Shown piece by piece: positions 9,271 to 18,012 of a DNA stretch of 39,000 nucleotides. The stretch covers positions 1 through 39,000 of the forward strand of contig CALGRZ010000051.1 of NCBI GenBank assembly GCA_937880705.1. The letters are read 5' to 3'. Source of the DNA: an uncultured Alistipes sp. Lineage in GTDB: Bacteria > Bacteroidota > Bacteroidia > Bacteroidales > Rikenellaceae. A program made the translations under genes and the position numbers. Below the pieces are notes generated by a model that saw nothing but the letters and a program-made list of their open reading frames with translations, did not search any database and was not told the DNA's origin. Position 1 is the stretch's first letter. Each line of letters begins with the position of its first letter.

Positions 9271-11144
9271 TAGTTAAACATTTTCAGGTTTTCGATAATA
9301 TCCTCCTCCACGCGCAGGTTGCCTACGATGAAGTCGCGACGCTCCGGGGTGTTGGCTCCCATGTAGAAGTCCAACAGATCCTTAATCGGGTCATCCTTCG
9401 TGAGGCGCACACGATCCAGACGCATGCCCTCGCCGATAAACTCCTTGAACTCCGAGGCCGATATCTCACCAAGACCCTTGAAGCGGGTTATCTCGGCCTG
9501 TGCACCACAACTCTTGATGGCGCGCTGACGCTCCTCGTCGTTGTAACAGTAGTAGGTCTCCTTCTTGTTGCGCACACGGAAGAGCGGTGTCTGCAGGATG
9601 TAGAGGTGTCCCAGACGTATCACATCGGGGAAGAACTGCAGGAAGAACGACGTGAGCAGCAGACGTATGTGCATGCCGTCGACATCGGCATCCGTGGCGA
9701 TGATAATCTTCTTGTAGCGCAGGTTCTCCATATCCTCCTCGATGTTGAGGGCCGCCTGCAGGAGGTTAAACTCATCGTTCTTGTAGACCACCATCTTGGT
9801 CTGACCGTAGCAGTTCAGAGGCTTGCCTCGCAACGAGAATACGGCCTGTGTACGAGGATCACGACTCGCGGTTATTGAGCCCGAGGCAGAGTTACCCTCG
9901 GTGATGAAGATCATCGTCTCCTCGGCCAACTCATGCTTATCGGTGTAGTGTATCTTGCAGTCACGCAGTTTCTTATTGTTCAGCGATGCCTTTTTGGCCG
10001 TCTCACGAGCCTTCTTCTGCACACCCGATATGGCCTTGCGCTCCCTCTCGTTCTCAACGATCTTGCGCTGCAGCGTCTGCGCCGCCTCGGGATGCTTATG
10101 CAGGTAGTTGTCGAGGTTGGTGGCCAGGAAGTCGCCCACAAACTGACGCATGGTGACACCCGCCTCCTTATCCTTCGAGCCGAGCTTGGTCTTGGTCTGT
10201 GACTCGAAGATGGGGTCTACGACCTTCACCGAGATGGCCGCAATAATCGAGGTGCGTATGTCGGCAGGCTCGAAATCCTTATGGTAGAACTCCTTGATGG
10301 TCTTGGCTATGGCCTCACGGAAGGCGGCCTGGTGGGTACCTCCCTGGGGCGTGTACTGGCCATTGACAAACGAGTAGTATGCCTCGCCATAGCTATTGCC
10401 ATGGGTTATCACCACCTCGATATCCTCGCCCGACAGATGTATGGGCGAGTAGAGAGGCTCGCTCGAGAGCGTGTCGTTGACCAGATCGAGCAGACCATTC
10501 TTCGAGGTATAGTTCGTGCCATTGAGCATGATGGTTAGGCCGAGGTTCAGGTAGGAGTAGTTCTTGACCATCTGCTCGACAAACTCCATGTTGTAGGCAT
10601 AGTCGCCAAAGACCTCACGATCCACCACAAACTCGACATAGGTACCATTGGCCTCGGTCACGCCCGACTCCTTGCGGTCGGTAAGCTCCAGACCCTGCGA
10701 GAAGGTCACCGTGCGTGCCTCGCCATTACGCACCGAGCGGGCGAGGAAGTGACTCGACAGCATATTCACCGCCTTGACACCCACACCATTCAGACCCACG
10801 GTCTTCTTGAAGGCCTCACCGCCATACTTACCACCCGTATTCATCTTGCTCACCGCATCCGACAACGAGTTCAGCGGAATACCTCTACCATAGTCCCTGA
10901 CCGATACCTTATCACCCTCGATGTTGATCTCGATGCGCTTGCCGGCACCCATGATAAACTCGTCGATGGAGTTATCCACGACCTCCTTCAGAAGCACATA
11001 GATACCGCCATCGGCCTCGGAGCCGTCACCGAGCTTACCGATGTACATACCCGGACGCTGGCGTATATGTTCGCGTGGCGAGAGGGTCACTATCGCATCG
11101 TCGTTATACTCGGCAACCGTATTATTTAAGTTGAGTTGAGCCAT
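9270..11144 (-). CDS. parE: DNA topoisomerase IV subunit B (ParE)
   Basis: A 624-residue ATPase subunit partnering ParC. The GHKL ATP site shows EVVDNSIDE with Asn58, RDYGRGIP (about 83-90) and [11 protein letters not shown] (about 117-127). The TOPRIM metal site shows [10 protein letters not shown] with Glu416 and the TDADVDG triad at Asp485, Asp487 and Asp489. The length fits ParE (about 630) and lacks extra insertions of larger GyrB proteins. The stop codon overlaps the parC start by one base, giving coupled translation at a one-to-one subunit ratio. plsC ends 25 bases upstream. Confidence 0.95.
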   Translation of the reverse strand: MAQLNLNNTVAEYNDDAIVTLSPREHIRQRPGMYIGKLGDGSEADGGIYVLLKEVVDNSIDEFIMGAGKRIEINIEGDKVSVRDYGRGIPLNSLSDAVSKMNTGGKYGGEAFKKTVGLNGVGVKAVNMLSSHFLARSVRNGEARTVTFSQGLELTDRKESGVTEANGTYVEFVVDREVFGDYAYNMEFVEQMVKNYSYLNLGLTIMLNGTNYTSKNGLLDLVNDTLSSEPLYSPIHLSGEDIEVVITHGNSYGEAYYSFVNGQYTPQGGTHQAAFREAIAKTIKEFYHKDFEPADIRTSIIAAISVKVVDPIFESQTKTKLGSKDKEAGVTMRQFVGDFLATNLDNYLHKHPEAAQTLQRKIVENERERKAISGVQKKARETAKKASLNNKKLRDCKIHYTDKHELAEETMIFITEGNSASGSITASRDPRTQAVFSLRGKPLNCYGQTKMVVYKNDEFNLLQAALNIEEDMENLRYKKIIIATDADVDGMHIRLLLTSFFLQFFPDVIRLGHLYILQTPLFRVRNKKETYYCYNDEERQRAIKSCGAQAEITRFKGLGEISASEFKEFIGEGMRLDRVRLTKDDPIKDLLDFYMGANTPERRDFIVGNLRVEEDIIENLKMFN

Positions 11145-11169
11145 ATATTGTCAATCTGCTTTTTGTCGA

Positions 11170-11910
11170 TTAGTTATTTGAGGGCTTATTGCCTCGTATC
11201 TCTGCCAGGGCAGCCACCATGCTGTCGTGCACCTCGGCCATCACCTCCTTCACCGGGCGAGCCTCAACCTCTTCGGCCGAGATGGGGGGCAGCACACGGA
11301 TGGTGATCTTATTGCGCCAATTCATCAACCACCCCTTGCGCACCATGCGGTTGGTACCATCCAGCACGATGGGCAGTATGGGCACACCGGCATCCTTGGC
11401 CAAGAGGAAGGCACCGGCCTTGAAGTTGTGTATCTCGCCGTCGCGCGAGCGTGTGCCCTCGGGGAAGATGCTCACCGAGGCACCCTTTGCCAACCACTCC
11501 TTACCCTTGTCGTGAACCATCTGCATAGCCTCCTTGGTGCTGGCACGGTTAATCACAATGTCGCCATGGGCAAAGAGCAGTCTGCCCACCAACGGAATCT
11601 TGTAGACCTCCTTTTTCGATACCCACTTAAAGACCAGGGGCAGATTGTAGATCGATATGATGTCGACCATCGAGTTGTGGTTCAGTGTCATCACATAGGC
11701 CCTCTTGGGGTCGATATTCTCGGCACCTATGACCTCGCGCTTCATGAAGGGGGGCAGGCCGAAGATAACGTCGGTGATCCACTTCGAGAGGGTGTGTACC
11801 ACAACACGCTTACGATCAAAGGGATAGCACACTACAAGGGCAATAAACGATGCCACATAGAGCACCAGAGCCACTGCAAGACAGACAATGTAGTAGAGTA
11901 TTGTTAACAT
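11170..11910 (-). CDS. plsC: 1-acyl-sn-glycerol-3-phosphate acyltransferase PlsC
   Basis: A 246-residue inner-membrane enzyme that acylates lysophosphatidate to phosphatidate, the precursor that CdsA (20361-21212 in this window) activates. A hydrophobic N-terminus (1-28) precedes the acceptor/catalytic motif NHNSMVD with the H-x4-D pair His78/Asp83, and FPEGTRSR at about 149-156. I start at the ATG at 11910: a longer in-frame opening from a TTG at 11952 would begin inside the -7 promoter element, so it cannot be transcribed from that promoter. It is the first gene of the ten-gene minus-strand run. Confidence 0.92.
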   Translation of the reverse strand: MLTILYYIVCLAVALVLYVASFIALVVCYPFDRKRVVVHTLSKWITDVIFGLPPFMKREVIGAENIDPKRAYVMTLNHNSMVDIISIYNLPLVFKWVSKKEVYKIPLVGRLLFAHGDIVINRASTKEAMQMVHDKGKEWLAKGASVSIFPEGTRSRDGEIHNFKAGAFLLAKDAGVPILPIVLDGTNRMVRKGWLMNWRNKITIRVLPPISAEEVEARPVKEVMAEVHDSMVAALAEIRGNKPSNN

Positions 11911-11949
11911 AATAAACGCTGTTTTAATCGTGTATTTACTATCAATTTG

Positions 11950-11984
11950 CAAATATACGAATTTTTTATTGAATTATGAGCAAA
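11950..11984 (-). promoter_or_regulatory. Promoter of the plsC-to-rsmI gene run
   Basis: On the minus strand TATATTTG (11957-11950) matches the Bacteroidota -7 consensus TAnnTTTG exactly. A TTTG at 11984-11981 could be the -33 box, with a slightly long spacer of 23 bases. It lies in an AT-rich gap and would start transcription near 11943, about 30 bases before the plsC ATG. No other clear promoter is seen in the small gaps downstream, so it may drive the whole run. Confidence 0.65.
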
Positions 11985-12060
11985 ATTTCGCACTAAAAAT
12001 ATTGCCCTGCAAATAAGCAACTCTTCCGTGCTCGACCACCCCACCACAAAGACCAAAAGC

Positions 12061-12090
12061 GGCTGCCCGACACCTCAATGTCGAACAGCC
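12061..12090 (-). terminator. Hairpin terminator after the outer-membrane barrel gene
   Basis: GGCTG (12061-12065) pairs with CAGCC (12086-12090), and inside a two-base mismatch CGACA pairs with TGTCG around a six-base loop. It lies 53 bases past the stop of the barrel gene; reading on the minus strand, a moderately T-rich stretch (GCTTTTGGTCTTTG) follows. Likely an intrinsic terminator separating it from plsC. Confidence 0.6.
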
Positions 12091-12142
12091 ACCCTACTAC
12101 TAAAATGGTTATCGTTGCACCTCTCAAAGGTGGTTATACGCG

Positions 12143-14545
12143 CTACTGACCTCCACCACCGAGGCGGCCGCGATCTTCGGCCGAGCCACTCTCCACGGAC
12201 TTGGCACGGAACTGCTTACCGCTTGTGAAGTTGTACGATACGGAGAACTTAACGGCGAGTCTTTGCCACGGCTGGAAGGCCTCCATAACGCGCTCGAAGC
12301 TGCTCTCCTCGATAAAGATACGCTGCTTGGTGGGGATGAGGTTCTGCGCACCGAGGCTTAAGGTCAGCTTGTTGTCCAACATACGCTTCTTGAGCGTGAG
12401 GTTGAGATTACCCATATCGCCGATACGGGTGTTACCCGCCTGTGCACCATGCATATACATACCATCCATCTCGATAAAGAAGTTCTTGGGCAACGTAAAC
12501 GACATCTGCGCATTGGCCACGCCCATAAAGTTGCGACGTACAGGCTCATCGGGGTATATTCTCTGTCCCATATACATACCCGTCATATTGACATTTGCCG
12601 ACCACCACTTCGTCAGCTGGAAAGGCAGGTTGATCGAGATATAGTAGTTGTTGAGCGTGGGATAGTTTATCGTCTGAAGGATCAGCACCTCGGGGTTCTC
12701 GGCATCCTGCAACGTGGTCTGCTGGATGGCATTTTGCAGTATCTGCATACCCACGCTGATGGTGTACTTGTACTTAAGTACGGCAGTAACCGACAGCGAG
12801 TTACCATACGACGGCTTAAGGTTGGGGTTACCCCTCTGGATCATATACTCCGACACCTTTGTCTCGTTAGGCGTGAGGGCCCAGAACGAGGGTCTCGAGA
12901 TATTTCTCGAGTACTGCGCCACGAGCGAGTAGGCACCATCCTTCGTCATTGCGTACGAGAGGTTGGCATTGGGGAAGAGGTTAAAGTAGTTCTGCTTGAC
13001 AAGGCCATCCTGTGACCTGAACGAGGTGTACTCACCACGCAGACCTCCCACAAGGCTCACACGACCCAGCTGGGCCTGTGCCGTAAGGTAGGCGGCACCG
13101 ATATTCTCCGTGTAGCCGATGTCGTAGCTCTGCTCGAGGTTGGGCATCCACACCTCATTGTCGATATACTCATAGTCGGCACTATTGGCATTGGAGTTGT
13201 AGGTGTACTTCGCACCCGCCTTAAGCGTCACCTTCGGCGAGAGCACCTTCTCCAGTGCGAGCGTTGCCGTTGCCAGCTGATAGCGGCTGGCGGCATCATA
13301 ACGATAGGTCGAGTCGCGCTTCAGATCGGGCGTATGCAGGTCGTAGTTCGTGTCGGAGAAGTTGCTCTGGCGCGGACTTCTCGAGTCGGTGTAGTCACCG
13401 ATGAGCTTCAACGTCGAGCCCTTTGCATCGAGCTTATAGATGTAGTTGAGCGTGGCCGTTAACATATTGCTACGCTGGCGGTTGCTGTAGTCACCATCGC
13501 TACGCGACGTGATATCGGCAAAGGTACGCTCGGTCCAAGTGTCGATCGTATCGTCACCTCCCCAGAAGTTGTATTGCAGCTCGGCACCGAGGCTGTGGCG
13601 GTCGTTAACATCGTAGACCACACCCGCCTGACCTCCTGCCCAGTAGGATTTGTCATCCATGTCGGTGGCGGCATCGATGACCGTACCCGAGGTGTAGTCG
13701 GTATGCTCCTTGGTTACATACTCCTGGCCACTGGTACCCGCCCACAGACGACCATAGGCATTGACCTTACCCTGGTTGTAGTTTAGCGACAGCGACGGGC
13801 CTACGTTATAGAGGCTCTTCGCAGCATTGAGAACCAGCGATGCCGAGCCCATAAGACCCATCTCAAGACGTCGCTTGGTCGTTATCTTGATGATACCGCC
13901 CGACGAGGCAGCGTCGTAGTCGGCACCCGACTGGGGTATCACCTCGATACGCTGTATATCGTTGGCACGCAGCGAGCGCAGGTAGGCCATGAGCTGTGCA
14001 TCCTCCAGTCGCACCTCCCTGTCGTTAAGGTATATCTTCGAGCCCGAAGCACCATTTATCGAGATCTTATCATCCTGAATCCAGACACCCGGTGCACTCT
14101 TGAGCAGCTCCTCGCCATCCTTGCCCAGCGACATAGGCGAGTTGGCCACGTCGACGACAAACCTATCGGCCTCGCGACGTATAAGCTGCGCTGTGACCAC
14201 CACCTCGTCGATGGCGGTATCCTCCGCCTCGAGGGTGATGTCGCCCAGCGACTGCGCACCCGCAATGGTTACCTGCTGCTCGTGGCTGCGATAGCCAATG
14301 TAGACCACCTTGAAGGTGTAGTGGCCATCGGCCGCCGACAAGGTGAAGGCACCACGCTGGTCGGTAGCACCACCGGCCACCTGATCACTCTCACGCAGGA
14401 GCACCACCGTGGCGTAGGCCACAGCATTACCCTCTGCATCAACCACCCTACCCGAGAGTTCACTCTTCTGGGCCGATGCCTCACTCGAAAATCCCGATAC
14501 CAGCAGCATAACAGCCGAGAGTATCGCACCGAAAATCTGTCTCAT
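12143..14545 (-). CDS. Outer-membrane beta-barrel protein, TonB-dependent receptor-like (OMP_b-brl_3 type)
   Basis: An 800-residue exported protein with a signal peptide ending near residue 25 (FSSEASAQ). A CarboxypepD_reg-like beta-sandwich follows (about 30-105, SGRVVDAEGNAVAYATVVLL), then a plug-like domain (about 110-225, LLKSAPGVWIQDDKISINGASG and DIQRIEVIPQSGADYDA), then a large aromatic-rich barrel. Segments such as YSRNISRPSFWALTPNE and RGNPNLKPSYGNSL are typical of the OMP_b-brl_3 group. The last strand (FSVSYNFTSG) is followed by a charged, Gly-rich tail ending LGGGGQ, common in this group. No SusD partner is adjacent, so a SusC role is unlikely; the cargo is unknown. It has its own promoter, inverted repeat and terminator. 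Confidence 0.9.
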   Translation of the reverse strand: MRQIFGAILSAVMLLVSGFSSEASAQKSELSGRVVDAEGNAVAYATVVLLRESDQVAGGATDQRGAFTLSAADGHYTFKVVYIGYRSHEQQVTIAGAQSLGDITLEAEDTAIDEVVVTAQLIRREADRFVVDVANSPMSLGKDGEELLKSAPGVWIQDDKISINGASGSKIYLNDREVRLEDAQLMAYLRSLRANDIQRIEVIPQSGADYDAASSGGIIKITTKRRLEMGLMGSASLVLNAAKSLYNVGPSLSLNYNQGKVNAYGRLWAGTSGQEYVTKEHTDYTSGTVIDAATDMDDKSYWAGGQAGVVYDVNDRHSLGAELQYNFWGGDDTIDTWTERTFADITSRSDGDYSNRQRSNMLTATLNYIYKLDAKGSTLKLIGDYTDSRSPRQSNFSDTNYDLHTPDLKRDSTYRYDAASRYQLATATLALEKVLSPKVTLKAGAKYTYNSNANSADYEYIDNEVWMPNLEQSYDIGYTENIGAAYLTAQAQLGRVSLVGGLRGEYTSFRSQDGLVKQNYFNLFPNANLSYAMTKDGAYSLVAQYSRNISRPSFWALTPNETKVSEYMIQRGNPNLKPSYGNSLSVTAVLKYKYTISVGMQILQNAIQQTTLQDAENPEVLILQTINYPTLNNYYISINLPFQLTKWWSANVNMTGMYMGQRIYPDEPVRRNFMGVANAQMSFTLPKNFFIEMDGMYMHGAQAGNTRIGDMGNLNLTLKKRMLDNKLTLSLGAQNLIPTKQRIFIEESSFERVMEAFQPWQRLAVKFSVSYNFTSGKQFRAKSVESGSAEDRGRLGGGGQ

Positions 14546-14581
14546 AATCTTATAGTGTTTAGCGTTTAAGTTTACTTTATT

Positions 14582-14605
14582 AGTGTATTACTCTATTAAT
14601 ACACT
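14582..14605. promoter_or_regulatory. Perfect inverted repeat at the start site of the barrel gene
   Basis: AGTGTATTA (14582-14590) and TAATACACT (14597-14605) are perfect 9-base inverted arms separated by six bases (CTCTAT). The repeat starts two bases downstream of the -7 box and so covers the expected transcription start. A position and symmetry like this suit a dimeric repressor operator (GntR- or MarR-like size) or a 5'-UTR stem. No regulator gene is adjacent. Confidence 0.6.
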
Positions 14606-14606
14606 G

Positions 14607-14638
14607 CAAATATATACGCTAAAATTCAATTCTCCAAA
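14607..14638 (-). promoter_or_regulatory. Bacteroidota-type promoter of the barrel gene
   Basis: On the minus strand TTTG (14638-14635), a 20-base spacer, and TATATTTG (14614-14607) match both the -33 and -7 consensus elements of Bacteroidota exactly. The expected start is near 14600, giving a leader of about 55 bases to the ATG at 14545. Confidence 0.82.
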
Positions 14639-14680
14639 TTATTTCTCAAAAATTGTTGGGGAAGGGGTAATATTTCTCTC

Positions 14681-14705
14681 TTTACCTACTAACGCACGAC
14701 ACACA
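14681..14705. repeat. Copy A of a shared intergenic box
   Basis: TTTACCTACTAAC (14681-14693) followed after three bases by CGACACA. The same two blocks occur at 18060-18079 in the other envelope-gene intergenic region. Neither copy is coding. Confidence 0.6.
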
Positions 14706-14718
14706 CCTATATTATATA

Positions 14719-14757
14719 GGCCGCCATAAAAAACCCACACAGCTTCTTATGACGGCC
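14719..14757 (-). terminator. Hairpin after the paralogous lipoprotein pair
   Basis: GGCCGCCATAA (14719-14729) pairs with TTATGACGGCC (14747-14757), ten of eleven positions, with a 17-base loop. It begins 21 bases after the stop of the last lipoprotein gene. No clear T-run follows on the minus strand; instead there is a second perfect small palindrome, CCTATAT-T-ATATAGG (14706-14720), directly abutting it. Probable transcript end or mRNA-stabilising stem. Confidence 0.6.
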
Positions 14758-14777
14758 CAATGACGAGTTGCCGCCCT

Positions 14778-15377
14778 CTAAAAGTACTTGATGGCACGCA
14801 CGGCGAGTTGTCGCTGCTTATCAGCATAGTTCGTGCCGCCCGTCGTCAAATCGATGAAATAGGCGACCGCAGGGCCCATCTCCGTGGATGACCAGAAGCT
14901 GCTCGAGGTGATAGCGTCACCGCCATACTCCACCAACAGCTCATTGACACGCTCAAGACCGCCTTCGATGTTGAGCAGGCTACGCACATAGCCGAAGTCG
15001 CCCATCGAGGGCAGGTGCCAGCCGATGACCATAGCCGAGTTAAGGCTATTGCAGACGGCAAAGGCGGGGAAACGCTGCTCCCAGCCGGGCAGAGAGGTGA
15101 CAACAGCCCAATTATAGAGGCCGTCCGACGGATTGGCTACGCCCACCATTGTATCATTACCGGTAGACCACGCCACACTCCACTCGTTGAGCGAGAGCAG
15201 CACGCCCGACTCACCCTCCTTATCGAACGTATAGCAGACGATGCCCTCGACAAGACCCTTCTTATAGTAGTCACCGACCTTGTATCCGGTGCGCTCAACC
15301 GCAGGCTCCTCCTTGGAACAAGCAACCACGCCTACAATGGTAAGCGTGGCTGCGAGAATTAGATATAATCTTTTCAT
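14778..15377 (-). CDS. Small lipoprotein with DUF1566/Lcl-like domain (paralogue 2)
   Basis: A 199-residue lipoprotein: signal peptide with lipobox VVAC, Cys20. The mature part begins GYKVGDYYKKGLVEGIV and carries GWHLPSMGDFGY and SSFWSSTEMGPA, which resemble the G-W-x-L-P ... Y/F-W-S-S-T-E pattern of DUF1566/Lcl_C and Fibrobacter-type domains, then ends LAVRAIKYF. These domains are C-type-lectin-like folds and may bind a surface ligand; that is inference. It is clearly homologous along its whole length to the next gene (15387-16001), nine bases away, indicating a tandem duplication that has diverged. Confidence 0.85.
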   Translation of the reverse strand: MKRLYLILAATLTIVGVVACSKEEPAVERTGYKVGDYYKKGLVEGIVCYTFDKEGESGVLLSLNEWSVAWSTGNDTMVGVANPSDGLYNWAVVTSLPGWEQRFPAFAVCNSLNSAMVIGWHLPSMGDFGYVRSLLNIEGGLERVNELLVEYGGDAITSSSFWSSTEMGPAVAYFIDLTTGGTNYADKQRQLAVRAIKYF

Positions 15378-15386
15378 AGCAAACCT

Positions 15387-16001
15387 TTAGAAGTGCTTAA
15401 CGGCGCGCACCTTAAGCTCCAACGACTTATCCATGCGATACTCATCAAAGGTACCCGTCGTCAGATTGATCGAGTAGCTGATGGTAGGGCCGGCCTCCGA
15501 AGATGTCCAGTAGTCGGTAGCCGAGAGCTGCACACCGCCATGCTCAACAATAGTGCTATTGACCTTCTCGAAGAGCTCGCCACTACAGTGGTTGACCATC
15601 TCCGAGATATACTCTACGTCGTACTGCGAGGGCAGATGCCAGCCGGTGATAAAGCCACCGTTGAGCTCGTTGCAACAGCCAAAGGCGGGATAGAGAGTCT
15701 CCCAGCCCTGAACAGCCGAGATAAGATTCCAGTTGTAGAGGCCATTATCGGGTGACATAGCCTCACGGTATACCGACTCGGTAGACCACTTGGCACTCCA
15801 CTCCTCGAGCGAGAAGATCATACCCGAGGTACCCTCCTCGTTGTTGAGCTTATAGACAATACCCTCAACGAGGCCACTCTTGTAGTAGTCGCCCACCTTG
15901 TAGCCCTCAACTGCGGGCTCGTCGGGTGCAGGCTTCTCGCAAGCCGTCATGCCCACCGCGGTGAGCATGACAACTGCAACTATATATATCAGACGCTTCA
16001 T
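15387..16001 (-). CDS. Small lipoprotein with DUF1566/Lcl-like domain (paralogue 1)
   Basis: A 204-residue lipoprotein with lipobox GMTAC (Cys21). It shares GYKVGDYYKSGLVEGIV, GLYNW, PAFGCCNELN, GWHLPS, DYWTSSEAGP, NLTTG and the ending VRAVKHF with its downstream neighbour, but is diverged in between. The conserved GWHLP and W-T-S-S-E elements point to the DUF1566/Lcl-type fold. It is in the middle of a three-gene envelope unit: the 641-residue repeat lipoprotein ends 21 bases upstream. Role unknown; likely outer-membrane-anchored and possibly surface-exposed. Confidence 0.85.
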   Translation of the reverse strand: MKRLIYIVAVVMLTAVGMTACEKPAPDEPAVEGYKVGDYYKSGLVEGIVYKLNNEEGTSGMIFSLEEWSAKWSTESVYREAMSPDNGLYNWNLISAVQGWETLYPAFGCCNELNGGFITGWHLPSQYDVEYISEMVNHCSGELFEKVNSTIVEHGGVQLSATDYWTSSEAGPTISYSINLTTGTFDEYRMDKSLELKVRAVKHF

Positions 16002-16022
16002 AATCTAAACGCTTACGCTACA

Positions 16023-17948
16023 TTAGACGAGCTCCGTGCCGGGCTCGTAAACATTGTGAAGCAGGGCACCCTCAACGCCCTCGTCGTTAATGACAAGGCC
16101 CCAGATCTCGAGGGTATCAACCTCGGGGTTGTACATATCATCGGGCAAGAAGCGAGAGTTGTACTCCGAGGTGTTCTTCCAGGTAGTGAGCAACAGGTCG
16201 TGGATCTGGCTCTCGGTGTAGTTCGAGATATCCAAACCGTTGATGTTATCGTCGTAGATGTCGTAGATAACACCATTGATCGTAATTACGAAGTAGAACG
16301 CCGACGAGTCGGTAGGCATATAGATATATGCGTAGTAGCCGGGATCAAAGGCCGTGCGGTTGAAGAGCACCTTGAAGGGCATGTGGTCACCGTTGGTCTT
16401 GGCCTCGATAGTGTAGAAGTCGGTGCAGATGGTGCCATCGACATACATACCTACGACGTAGAAGATATACTCGGTATCCTTCTGAAGCCTATCGTTGGTA
16501 TTGATAGACATCTGGTCGCGGCCGAGATACTGGATAAGGTAGTCGATCTTGCTGAGGCCCAAAGTATTGCTATTTTGCTCGATGCCCTCCTCTATATCCT
16601 TTAGAAGTGCCTCGTCGTTACCGCCGAGAGCCTCATAACGCTCGCGAGTGAGGATGTCGAAGTAGTAGGTCAGCTCCAGATCCGAAGGTGTGATACCGAA
16701 GGTGATGTCAGTCTTGGTGATTGACGAGGTGCGAAGGCTGAATCTTACGTCCGAACGCATCACAGGCTCGAGGGTCTTAAACTCAACCTTGGTGAGGCCC
16801 GTGGTAGCTACGCCGTTGCTATAACCTGCAACGAGCAGCACATAATCCGTATTGGGCACAAGGTAGCTGTAGTCGCCATAGTAGTATGCCGAGGTCACAT
16901 AGGTGTCGGGGCTCTCCAACATCATATACTCCAAGATATCCTCATCGCTCCACCATGAGCCATCCTCGTTCTTGAATACCGATGCCTGCTCTACGAGGAA
17001 GGCAAAGGCCTCGTGGGTAAGCTCCGCCTGGATGCTCACACGCGCGCTGTCGCAAGAGACACCGCTGACGCTGGCGTCGAAGACGTTGCTCGACTCGGCA
17101 AGGGTGGTGATCTCCACCATCTCAACATCGGTGATGATGGTACCATCAACGCCCAAACCTACTGCAAAGGCGTAGTAGGGGGTATTGGGGATAAGGGGCA
17201 CATTGCCACTCTCGGTGTCACCATAGAGCTCCGAGGTAGTAACGCCATGCGATGACATCGCAGCAACGGCATCGTACACCGTAAGACCGTAGTTGTTAAC
17301 GCCATCAGCGATGATGAGGTTGATAAGGTCGGCAATACCCTCAACATTGCTACCGCAATAGTCCGAGTACTGCTGCTGGTCAATCAGGTCGAAGTAGTAA
17401 CCCACAGCATCGTTAGAGGGTGTAACCTTGAACGAGAGCGACGTTGCATTGAGCTCAACGGGCTCGATAGTGAAGGTGCACTCCTTAAACTCGACACCCA
17501 GGGTGGTGAACTCCGTCGTATAGAGACCTGTGGTAACCTCGCCCGAGGCATCCAAGCCGTAGGCGTATGCTACATAGGTGGTGGCGGGGTCAAGATCGCC
17601 ATACTCCCATACTATATCACCACTCATCAGCTCGGCAGAGAGCAGATCCTGCAACGTAAGACCATACGATGCGGCAAGCTGCTCGAGGTACGATACCGAG
17701 TCGGCTATAAATGCCTCTTCAGAGTCATACTTCACAAAGTCCGTATTGGCGAAGATACCGAAATAGAGGGTCATCTCATCATCCTTCGATGTGATGTAGA
17801 GTTTTGCTGTACGCTCGGTGATATCCTCAACCGTGAGTACAAACTGATCCTTTGCTACGTTGGGGCCATTAGGCTCATCGCCCTTGTTATCACAAGCAAC
17901 GAAGCAGAGTGATGCCAGCATAGCAAGCATTAACGCTTTGATTTTCAT
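16023..17948 (-). CDS. Repeat lipoprotein with four to five beta-sandwich modules
   Basis: A 641-residue lipoprotein (lipobox FVAC, Cys19, followed by DNKGDEP, an acidic stretch of the kind linked to surface export in Bacteroidota). Modules of about 105-125 residues lie at about 35-150, 157-283, 289-393 and 400-518, with a diverged C-terminal one from 521. Each ends in a pattern like P-x-T-x-Y-x(5)-G...T...F-x-T-L, which is fibronectin-III/Ig-like. Modules 1, 2 and 4 also hold a helical insert with a G-L-[TS]-x-x-D motif (YGLTLQD, YGLTVYD, LGLSKID). No catalytic motif is seen. First gene of the envelope unit; likely an adhesin or scaffold, by inference. Confidence 0.85.
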   Translation of the reverse strand: MKIKALMLAMLASLCFVACDNKGDEPNGPNVAKDQFVLTVEDITERTAKLYITSKDDEMTLYFGIFANTDFVKYDSEEAFIADSVSYLEQLAASYGLTLQDLLSAELMSGDIVWEYGDLDPATTYVAYAYGLDASGEVTTGLYTTEFTTLGVEFKECTFTIEPVELNATSLSFKVTPSNDAVGYYFDLIDQQQYSDYCGSNVEGIADLINLIIADGVNNYGLTVYDAVAAMSSHGVTTSELYGDTESGNVPLIPNTPYYAFAVGLGVDGTIITDVEMVEITTLAESSNVFDASVSGVSCDSARVSIQAELTHEAFAFLVEQASVFKNEDGSWWSDEDILEYMMLESPDTYVTSAYYYGDYSYLVPNTDYVLLVAGYSNGVATTGLTKVEFKTLEPVMRSDVRFSLRTSSITKTDITFGITPSDLELTYYFDILTRERYEALGGNDEALLKDIEEGIEQNSNTLGLSKIDYLIQYLGRDQMSINTNDRLQKDTEYIFYVVGMYVDGTICTDFYTIEAKTNGDHMPFKVLFNRTAFDPGYYAYIYMPTDSSAFYFVITINGVIYDIYDDNINGLDISNYTESQIHDLLLTTWKNTSEYNSRFLPDDMYNPEVDTLEIWGLVINDEGVEGALLHNVYEPGTELV

Positions 17949-18012
17949 AATGTTAAAGTGATTTTTGGTTAAATTTATTGTGTATTACATCTCTTATCCG
18001 ATAAATAGTGGC

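Noticed and set aside
7051..9273. A 740-codon plus-strand open frame opposite parC
   Set aside because: It lies wholly antisense to a conserved gene, its sequence shows no family resemblance, and it arises from the GC-rich codon bias that leaves few stops on the opposite strand.
12143..14545. SusC of a polysaccharide utilisation locus
   Set aside because: At 800 residues it is shorter than typical SusC, and there is no SusD, glycoside hydrolase or sensor gene beside it.
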